Origin: a virus
Direction: 5' to 3' (one strand)
DNA length: 64,000 nucleotides
IMG/VR virus record: IMGVR_UViG_3300017917_003732
Coordinates: 1-64,000 of that record
Positions 49,674 through 57,900 of this stretch are shown piece by piece (positions within the stretch are counted from its first letter, which is position 1; every line of letters begins with the position of its first letter). The notes below the pieces were generated by a model, which saw only the letters and a list, made by a program, of their open reading frames with translations, was not told the DNA's origin and ran no database searches. The position numbers and the translations under genes are program-made.

Positions 49674-52319
49674 TCAACTCCTCCGATTCAAAATATTTCC
49701 AGAAACCCGGTACACACTAGCGATAGTGGTATTATTCGTATCGAGGGCTTTGACGCTATTTTCTGCATCAAATTCCGCCCAGCGAACTAAATTAACAAGA
49801 AGCAAGGTACCTTTTTTTCCTACCGTACCGTCTTCCGCAGTTTCCATCAAGCTTGGGAGAACGACCTTGTGAACCCGAGCGTCAGAAAGCGGTGGGCCGA
49901 ACGCATTAGGTTGATACCCTGCCAGAAATCCAGAAAAGAATGTCCGGTCCTCTACATCTGCATCAGACGGACTTCGTGTAAATTCAACCATCTCAGGATC
50001 TGGAACATATGGGATATAAGCAGGTACCTTCAGGAAGCCAGTTGATGCGTTAAAGGTCGAAGTGTAGATTTGTTCAGAACCATCCAGCTCATACTCACCA
50101 CCGAAGGATCCCACACTTTTAATTATCCCGCCAATTTGCACATAGGCCTGAGGGTAGGGATACCCCTCTCCTTGAGACCCAGACCCCGTGGTAATGGTAT
50201 AAAGATAAGGAGAAATCCACCTTGGAATAAGCTTCAAAGAGGTTCCAAGGATACTGGTACGGATAGTTTGTGGCGCCCGACTCTGATAAAATATCGAGAA
50301 CTGAACCCCTGGTTGCCCTATTCCAAGAGCCTGAGGCATCGGCCGGAGTGCGAAGTAATCGACTTCGATCACGTCACCAGCAGAAGCTGGTGACGAAAGA
50401 CGGACGGCCCTTCTTCTCACCGCGTCTAACAATACTGCTCCCGCGTCTGTGAGCCCATTCACCCGAACCTCAACTAAATCCGCAATCCTCTCAGGGACGA
50501 AGAAATCGGTTTCGGTGGTCGAAGATTCAGCAGAAGTCACGAAAGTTAGTAGACCCGTACGATACTGAAGCTGGACCTCTCGGTGAGTAAAATCGATGTC
50601 CTCTGTCTCCATCGAGGCAAAAGACACCGGAGCCGTAGCAGGCAGGGCAGCGGGATTGTTAATCACAAAAGAGGCACTTCCAAAATCTCCTACAGGAGTC
50701 CTAGTCAAACCCTGCCCGGGAGGGTAAGCCACCAAAAGGTCAAGGTACATCGGCTCGGTACTGATCAATTCAGGGGGAGCCCCTAGGGAAATGACAATGT
50801 TCCCCGGTGGGTAGCTACCGAGGCCCCAAATAGATTGCACAGGAACCGGAACCGCAGCAACATTCCCAGTAGAGGAGTAACCAACATCAAGGGCCTTTTC
50901 CGGTCCAATAGTCCCTTGGATTCTCGCTCGTAAAACATCCACAATACGAGTGCCCGAAGGCGCCCGAGACATGAACGCAATCGCAGACGGGTAAGGCCAT
51001 TGTGCAATGAGAGAAGGACTTATGGTTACCTGAGTTCCTTCTTGCCAGGTCGGAGTAGAGATATTTGGGTCACCCGGAGTGATCTTGAATGTCAATACTT
51101 CATAGTTCGGACGATCCGTAAAAAACCGACGAGTACAGTCAAACTGCCCGATAAACTCAGCACCAGGGGTGTCCCCTGTAGTGGTACCATCTCCAGGAAG
51201 TGTCCCAATCTCATCCGCCCAAAGTTGAGTATGGCCTGAAACACCACCCCCATTCGGAGTCGTAGTCCATTCAGTTTTTAACTTATTGTCAAGCAAAAAA
51301 CCGAAGTTTTTTTCCAAAACTTCCCGATAATCCCACCCATTAACAGAAACCGCTTGCCGAAGGTCAGCAATGTCATCCGCCACGAATATATCACTGAGTA
51401 ACCCATCTGGGCGGTCAGATGGTCCCGGACTGGCTACTCCACCATTATGGTTAAGGTTCTTACTAAAAGCAGTTAGATTTCGTCGAAACACGGCACACAA
51501 CGGGATGGCATACATATAACCATCCACTGTACCCAGAGAATTACTAGGAATTCCATCCCCAGCAACCCAAAGACCTGGATCCCCAGCGGTACTTTGATTT
51601 GAATAGCCAAACGTCGAGGCAACCCCATCTGGGCTTGCCGGACTCGTAGGGATTGAGTGAGCAACAACAACTGGGTCATCTATCCCATAAGGATAAGTCA
51701 AGAGGTTAATCCCTTGGATGACACGAAGACGATACTGAACTTGCACTCGTTTTGTTGTTTCGGCCCCAACGATCGCATCAAGCATCTGGTCCTCATAGTT
51801 GAGGATCGCATCACTCCCGGATGGGACTTTGACGTTCCCATTCCGCCAAATGCGCCCAGATGGACTCTTTCCGTCCGCTGACGTTGGACCTATGAGACGA
51901 CGCCAAACTTCTAGAACTACAAGGTCCGTCCTCTTTGCTCCGTTTCCAGTAGGCCCACTAGGCAAGATCAACTGGTTTGCAGAATCGCTACCAGTATATT
52001 CGACCCAGATAAACCACCCATTTACAAGAGCTCTGAGACTGTTCGACAAGACCAATGTATTTGAAAGGATACTAGGAGTAAAAAACCCTCCCCCTACTGG
52101 GTCAGATGAGTTGACAGGCTCATCAGTGACCCACCCAGACGGTGCCACGGTCCGTGAAAGATCCAAGGCAAAGCCGCTATCAATACCCTGAGCAAGGTTC
52201 AACTCCTTGTCAAGAACAGGCTTCCCAGCTTGAAATACCGTGGTTTCAAACGCCCTACCCTCAGGAATGAGGTAGCCGCTAACCGCCGGTCCAAAATTTC
52301 TATCACTCCCTGAAGGCAT
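49674..52319 (-). CDS. tail/fibre protein, 881 aa, paralogue of the 1541-aa protein
   Basis: Shares the N-terminal block with the 1541-aa protein: GKPVLDKELNLAQGI, APSGWV, RTDLVVLEVW, IWRNGNVKV, VQVQYRLRVIQG, DPGLWVAGDG, LGTVDGYMYAIP, RPDGLLSD, DIADLRQAV. It lacks the middle modules present there. The C-terminal LLLVNLVRWAEFD...SVYRVSGN also matches. This pair looks like an ancient duplication with module gain in one copy. GGAG eight bases before the ATG. Confidence 0.68.
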   Translation of the reverse strand: MPSGSDRNFGPAVSGYLIPEGRAFETTVFQAGKPVLDKELNLAQGIDSGFALDLSRTVAPSGWVTDEPVNSSDPVGGGFFTPSILSNTLVLSNSLRALVNGWFIWVEYTGSDSANQLILPSGPTGNGAKRTDLVVLEVWRRLIGPTSADGKSPSGRIWRNGNVKVPSGSDAILNYEDQMLDAIVGAETTKRVQVQYRLRVIQGINLLTYPYGIDDPVVVAHSIPTSPASPDGVASTFGYSNQSTAGDPGLWVAGDGIPSNSLGTVDGYMYAIPLCAVFRRNLTAFSKNLNHNGGVASPGPSDRPDGLLSDIFVADDIADLRQAVSVNGWDYREVLEKNFGFLLDNKLKTEWTTTPNGGGVSGHTQLWADEIGTLPGDGTTTGDTPGAEFIGQFDCTRRFFTDRPNYEVLTFKITPGDPNISTPTWQEGTQVTISPSLIAQWPYPSAIAFMSRAPSGTRIVDVLRARIQGTIGPEKALDVGYSSTGNVAAVPVPVQSIWGLGSYPPGNIVISLGAPPELISTEPMYLDLLVAYPPGQGLTRTPVGDFGSASFVINNPAALPATAPVSFASMETEDIDFTHREVQLQYRTGLLTFVTSAESSTTETDFFVPERIADLVEVRVNGLTDAGAVLLDAVRRRAVRLSSPASAGDVIEVDYFALRPMPQALGIGQPGVQFSIFYQSRAPQTIRTSILGTSLKLIPRWISPYLYTITTGSGSQGEGYPYPQAYVQIGGIIKSVGSFGGEYELDGSEQIYTSTFNASTGFLKVPAYIPYVPDPEMVEFTRSPSDADVEDRTFFSGFLAGYQPNAFGPPLSDARVHKVVLPSLMETAEDGTVGKKGTLLLVNLVRWAEFDAENSVKALDTNNTTIASVYRVSGNILNRRS

Positions 52320-52386
52320 CAGGAAATCTCCATGACTGAGGTGTTAGCTCGTAGGGGCTTCACGACTCCCTTGATAACTTTCATGA

Positions 52387-53025
52387 CTAGAAAGAAAGTC
52401 GCCAAGTAATCTCTAAAGTGGACGTGGCAGGCTTATTAATCACAGGGAATGTCAAATAATTGATCATCGTCTCGCGAGTAGTGAGATCCACGAGAGGACT
52501 ATAAGGTCCGTTCGGAGGTGTGACTGGATTTCGAACCGAAAGGTTAGTCGATATGTTCCCTCCAAGCAAACCCATTTCTACAAGAGGCCCGACCGCTTCA
52601 GACTCAGTAAATATCGCAGAGAAATCCACGACATTTGTCGGAATAGCAGTGGGGATCCCCCCTGCATCGATAAACTGAGTTTGAGAAAAAGTCTTTCGAG
52701 TTAGTTCCGAGTAGAGAGCCCGCTGCGTATTCGTCGGGGCAGGGGGGGAAAGAGGATTCCATCCAGAGTCCCCTGTTCCAACAGCCAAGACAAACAGACT
52801 TTTAGAAGGTTCTTGACTATCCTTCATCAATCGTGCAACTAAAATACTAGCGTCAAGAACAATCAAATTTCGATGCGCTCTTTTTTCCAACACCTCACCC
52901 GAACCATCCCGGAGTGTAAGAAACACCTCTCCACGGATGATGCAGCCAACTCTGTCTTCGTACTTGGGTTTTAGGGCGCTGGAAAAGACAGACCCCATTC
53001 GTGAGAGCGCATCTCTAAGCTGCAT
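52387..53025 (-). CDS. tail-associated protein, 212 aa
   Basis: An N-terminal helix (LRDALSRMGSVFSSALK) precedes a beta-rich domain: RAHRNLIVLDASILVARLM, LFVLAVGTGDSGW, RALYSELTRKTF, EMGLLGGNIS, LTFPVINKPATSTLEITW. I recognise this order (N.IV..A..L.A.L, L.VGTG...W, L..EL.RK, E.GL, INYLTF..I.K.....L...W) from uncharacterised proteins in large-phage tail clusters. GGAG lies nine bases before ATG 53025 and three before ATG 53031; the former is used. An 86-base gap separates it from the 611-aa gene upstream. Confidence 0.58.
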   Translation of the reverse strand: MQLRDALSRMGSVFSSALKPKYEDRVGCIIRGEVFLTLRDGSGEVLEKRAHRNLIVLDASILVARLMKDSQEPSKSLFVLAVGTGDSGWNPLSPPAPTNTQRALYSELTRKTFSQTQFIDAGGIPTAIPTNVVDFSAIFTESEAVGPLVEMGLLGGNISTNLSVRNPVTPPNGPYSPLVDLTTRETMINYLTFPVINKPATSTLEITWRLSF

Positions 53026-53117
53026 GTGCATCTACTCCGGTCGGTTTGACTCGCCCACCTAGCGAAGAGCGAGTGCACTTCAAACGGCCAGAGATATAAG
53101 AAAAACCACCAAGCCCA

Positions 53118-54953
53118 TTACATGGACAGAGACAGACCCTCTGCCACGACCATTGACTCACTGAGACGAATTCCAAGGGCTGTCACCACACTCTCCAAAT
53201 GGGTCACTGTCTCAGAAACGTTGACTTGAATCACTCTCTCTCCTGGTGCAAGATCAAAGTCCTCTTGACAAGTAAAGTTGTCTCCTACCCCTAGGAAAAG
53301 TGTCAGATTTGGCGAAAGTGATTCATGAAGCCCCAAAATCTCACGTGGATTAACAAAATGCTTAGTCGGCTGAGACGACGGTACTAAGGGGCTCAAGTTA
53401 TCCACAGTAATAAATGGGTAAGCCAGGTGCACAGAAGCTAGATAATCGTCCCAAATAGGGTCCCCAGGAGTGTAAGCCGGAACAAAATCCGTAACCGGCG
53501 GCATGGGATTTTTGAAAGTCACCCACCCTGGGCCATTTAGCTTGGAGATTCTAACTGGAGTGGCATCTTCACGAAGGTCTACCTCTGAACTAGAGTCCTC
53601 TGGTGACAATAGCACATCTTCTGGGCAGTCCCTTAAGTTGAGCTTAGCCTCTCCGAGGCGATAAAATTCAACGAATAAACTCGCCTGATTTAAAAATGTA
53701 ACGATGGGAGTAGGTGTCACTCCAGCCCCATGTGTATACAAGGGCTTAGGATCAATTGCCTGAGGGAACTTGTAGATGTCTTGAGCTTCAGTACACGTTC
53801 GAACCTGATCCACTTGGAGAATAGAATTCGCTGCACCCCCGGGAGTAAGCGAAGGGCTGAAAAAAACAAGGCCCTGAGGGTTTCCAAAAAGGTTTGCCAG
53901 CCCCGGATCAACTGTTTTTTCGACAGCTGGGAGAACTTGTAGTGACTCACGCAAGCAAACTCGGTCAGTCAAACTCAACTCAACTGTCGAGCGCGTATCA
54001 GGTCTCCTTGCAGTGTTACTAACTTCCTGAATAGAACCCGGTACACTAAGGGTTATGAGATGATAGCATTCCGGAAATCGACTACCAGATATGGTGAGGT
54101 TTTCGGAAAGACTCAAGATCTCCTTAAGTATCTCAGAAGAAGGTTCAACCCGGTAGGGCACCAGCTCTACCGCGAGAGTCTCCTCTAATCGTAGAACCTC
54201 AGATACACCTTGATTCGATTCAGGCCCAGGAGACCTTAACTCACCGCTGAACCTTGAGATTGGGATTCGAAGTGTCTTTTTTTCGCTGCAAGGATCTATT
54301 TTTGTGGTACTCGGAACAACCTTCAACCCTAACGTAGTGCTAATAGTACTTGAGATCTCGATCGAATAGAATCGACCAGAAGTCAAGTCAGCACCAAGTT
54401 GAAGCGTAACCCGGGTAGGATTGACTAAGAGGTTTGGGGTAACACCCGCAACCGAAACCAAAACCCCATCGGAGTCAAAAACCCTGTAACTACCTGAAGC
54501 TAAAAGAGCCGAATCCAGCCGCATCTCTTGATTAAAAAGAACCAAAACCCGATCAGCTCGAATTGCTCGGGCTCGTAGTCTCCCCACCGATGGAAAACCA
54601 GTAAAATCCGCCGAGTTCACACTAGGATCAAGACTAGACCCGAAAACACTCTCAAGTACCTCGTTTACCCTAACGTGATATAGGGTATACTTCTGTGTAT
54701 CAGTAATTAAACGTAACTCATTGAGTTCGGACCCAGCAATGATCTTCCTAACAGGCAGAACTTCATAGTTCCCCAGTATTCGCTCAATGAAAAAGTTAGC
54801 AGGGTCTGTAGTACTGGATGATTCTAGGTTAGGAGCTTCAGAAAAAGTAAGAGCTAGCGTGCAAGGGCTGATAGCGGTAGCATCGACCAATTGGAATAGA
54901 GCAGCTCCTCCGCCAAATGGCGTCATACCGTAAGGCTGATTACCGTAGGACAT
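53118..54953 (-). CDS. modular virion protein, 611 aa
   Basis: The N-terminus MSYGNQPYGMTPFGG closely matches that of the next gene upstream. Two Ig-like (SwmB/Big-type) segments follow: LALTFSEAPNL...DPANFFIE and VLVLFNQEMRLDSALLASGSY. The second half has short repeats of the form L.E.L/V (VLRLEETLAVEL, ILSLSENLTIS, VCLRESLQV, LGLHESLSPNL, IRLSESMVV). Probably a fibre or tail-tip component. GGAGGA precedes the ATG. Confidence 0.62.
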   Translation of the reverse strand: MSYGNQPYGMTPFGGGAALFQLVDATAISPCTLALTFSEAPNLESSSTTDPANFFIERILGNYEVLPVRKIIAGSELNELRLITDTQKYTLYHVRVNEVLESVFGSSLDPSVNSADFTGFPSVGRLRARAIRADRVLVLFNQEMRLDSALLASGSYRVFDSDGVLVSVAGVTPNLLVNPTRVTLQLGADLTSGRFYSIEISSTISTTLGLKVVPSTTKIDPCSEKKTLRIPISRFSGELRSPGPESNQGVSEVLRLEETLAVELVPYRVEPSSEILKEILSLSENLTISGSRFPECYHLITLSVPGSIQEVSNTARRPDTRSTVELSLTDRVCLRESLQVLPAVEKTVDPGLANLFGNPQGLVFFSPSLTPGGAANSILQVDQVRTCTEAQDIYKFPQAIDPKPLYTHGAGVTPTPIVTFLNQASLFVEFYRLGEAKLNLRDCPEDVLLSPEDSSSEVDLREDATPVRISKLNGPGWVTFKNPMPPVTDFVPAYTPGDPIWDDYLASVHLAYPFITVDNLSPLVPSSQPTKHFVNPREILGLHESLSPNLTLFLGVGDNFTCQEDFDLAPGERVIQVNVSETVTHLESVVTALGIRLSESMVVAEGLSLSM

Positions 54954-54964
54954 GCTCTCCTCCG

Positions 54965-57900
54965 TCAGGGATCGACAAGGAAGTCTATGGCTCCCTCGCT
55001 CACATTCTTGACAAGACGATACGTATGGTAGTCCCCGTCAAGATAATCGAACGAGATTGACCCTAATACTTCGTTACTGTTGAGATCGATCAACTGCACC
55101 TCCCTATCTCCGAGAGGCGTAGCGACAAATGCCAGGGCCGCAGTTAGGCCAAGTGCAGAGAATCCAAACCGAACCCCAGAGTCACCCATCCCAAGGGTTG
55201 AATCACTTAGGAGCCGAAGTCGAAAGTCCACCCTTGTTGTGAGTCCAATTGGATCAGTAAGTGGTGTGGCGTTCCGATAAATCGTTCTAGTCGGATTAGA
55301 ACCTACCGCATAAGTGAGGATTCCTCCAAAAACGGTCGTACTAACCTGGGCTGGATCCTCAGACTGAATCACCCAGGGTGTCCCATAACTAAGATCCTGT
55401 TCCGGAAGTACATCACCCTGGTAACCGACACAAATCGTATTTTGCCAGGAAAGCTTTCCTAGTTTGACAAGCCCAACCTCATCTGAGATAGGAGAGATTA
55501 GGTCTCGATCCCCAGAAGACTTTTCCAAAACTTGTAGGGAGTTATAGAGTACATCATCTGGCACAACAATAGTCACCTCGTACGTTGCGTCATTCAACCT
55601 GAAGCTTTTCGAGTTAAGTTGATTCGTCGGCTGGTTAAGAATCGACAAGTAACTTACTTCTGGCAAAGGTCTCCTGATCTCGTAAGTTTGAGTTTGCGGA
55701 ACCAATGGCGTGCCTTCATTTAGCCTAGTAAAGGCAACAAGTTCCGGGGTCAGGGAGTACTCTTCCCAAGGATACGGAATACCCGTAGACGAACATGCAA
55801 AATTCGTATGATTGTGCCTAATCGTTCCAAACAAGTGTTCGGGAGACGACATAATGTTGCGTTGATTGAGGACTTGATGCGCTGGAACAATTCTCACTTC
55901 ACTTGGAGGCCTAGTTACTCCGTATCGAACAAAGTCCCAGGCTGTCTGGGAAATATTTTCCGAATCAAAGGCACCCCACGAGACTGACGGAAGACCTCGA
56001 TTGATCAAGTATGGGATACCCACAGAACTAGGAGGGAGGTTCACCTCGCTATAGTCAATAGAAATCAAAGGCTCAGGATTCAAGTCCTGAAAAAGAGACA
56101 CGAATCCAGAAGGACTTCGAATCAACTTGTAATGGTGGGAATTCCAGATCTCGTGCAAGACAACCAAGTACGAAACTTCCAGGGGAGCAGTAAAGCTACC
56201 GAGGATTGTCAGGTCGGTCGAAGTCACGGAGGAGATTGGAAAGGTCCCAGCATTGGGCCCGCTCTCGATGACAAGATCATCTCCAGTGCGGACCCCTAGA
56301 GAAACGAAATCCTTACTGGAGTCACTCAATACTGTCAAAGAAGTCGTCCCTATGCCCGTCGTTCTAATCGGAACCTGACTCGTAGCCCTCCAATCAGTCT
56401 GCGCGGGAATCCTATAGCTCACGCTGGTTAATCCCGTTTGGGGAAAGCTATCAGAAAAAGTCAATACCGTTGGGTCAACCGAAAGAATCGAATAAACCCC
56501 TCGATTCACACCGTGATCGATCACCAAGTCATCGCCCACTTGAACGCCAAGCGCGACAAAATCCGTTAAGGAGTTTGTTAGGGTGTTACCAGCCGTCATA
56601 GCCTGACCACTAGTCCGAAGGGGCAAATGATACCCAATCAAAGAGTTAGGGTCAGACCCTTTCCAAATACCTACATAGTGCCGAACTCCAGATAACGATT
56701 GCGCTCTCCAAACGTTAGCATAGTGCCACTCGACCACCGAACATGCCGCCATGCTCGAGAGAGTAGATGACCCAAATGAATAAGTGGGATTCCCATGAGT
56801 CGAGTCAAATAAGTCATATGACAGGGAGCCCTTGTATTGGTTGTCGATGAATAGGCTTACAAGATTACCAGAAGTGCTCTTTACAACACGATAAATATGA
56901 ACCTTACCGTCAAACCAATCGAATGGGATGATCGCAGAAGCGGAGGACCTCACCTGACCATCTGAATGCCAAGCGATTTGACGCTCCCCGGTATCGGGAT
57001 CCACTCTAGTCAGAATACCGACTGTATGAGTCCCGTCAAAAATATCTATGGTGGCCCCGGCAAAGTTTTCTGAGGACCCATCCGGAGTGTACGAGAAAAC
57101 TTGAAACTTGGCCTCAGCAAACCAATCAAGGGAAGTTTCAATGATTCGAGTATCCGAACCTATTGGCTCTAGGTCATTGATAGCAAATACACGCCCATCC
57201 AGCACTGAGGTATCTTCGATCCGCAAGATACGCCCAACCATATACGCAGTCGCCGTTCCCAGAGAAGTCCAAGGCTTGGGGGAAGCCTCCTGAGGCAAAG
57301 AACGCCCAGGGTAGCTCAGCTTCGGTTGCGGTTTCGAGGGGAAAAAACAAACCTGAACTAATCTCGCTCCATCATCTATCGCCGCCATAACAGCGTTAGG
57401 AGCCACCCCATGTGTATAGGTCCTGAGACAAACCCCTAAGTCAAGAGTCACATCAGAAGACATACCCAATAGTGGCTCGATTCTAGTGAACCCCTTGAAG
57501 TCACCCCCTACAAGCCCTATTTCACTTGCATTTGTGGAAGAAGTGGAATCTAGGTAAAGCTCTCCATCGACCAAAGACTCGTTCCCATGGTAGCCGACAG
57601 GCGTCCACGGAACCATCGCATTTTCGGGATAGGTATCCCCCTCATAAGAAACAAAAACTGATGGAGCACTCTGCTCAGGATTTATCGGTACAGTCACATA
57701 ACGTACAAAATCCCAGGTACTTAGGTTCGTAGCCTGGCGACCAAGAGATCCGAAGTAAACATTCTGGACTTCATTAAAGGGAGCATCCAGCTCATCGAGG
57801 TAAGGGAGCTCATTTTCGGTAATACGAAGATTTTCGACTATCTCCCCGTCCACATAAAACCGGACAACACCATCACGGTCCCTAAAAAATCGGTACGAGT

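Noticed and set aside
53048-53076. Hairpin between tail genes (ACTCGC...GCGAGT)
   Set aside because: Only a six-base stem around a 14-base loop with no T-run on the minus strand; too weak to call a terminator.
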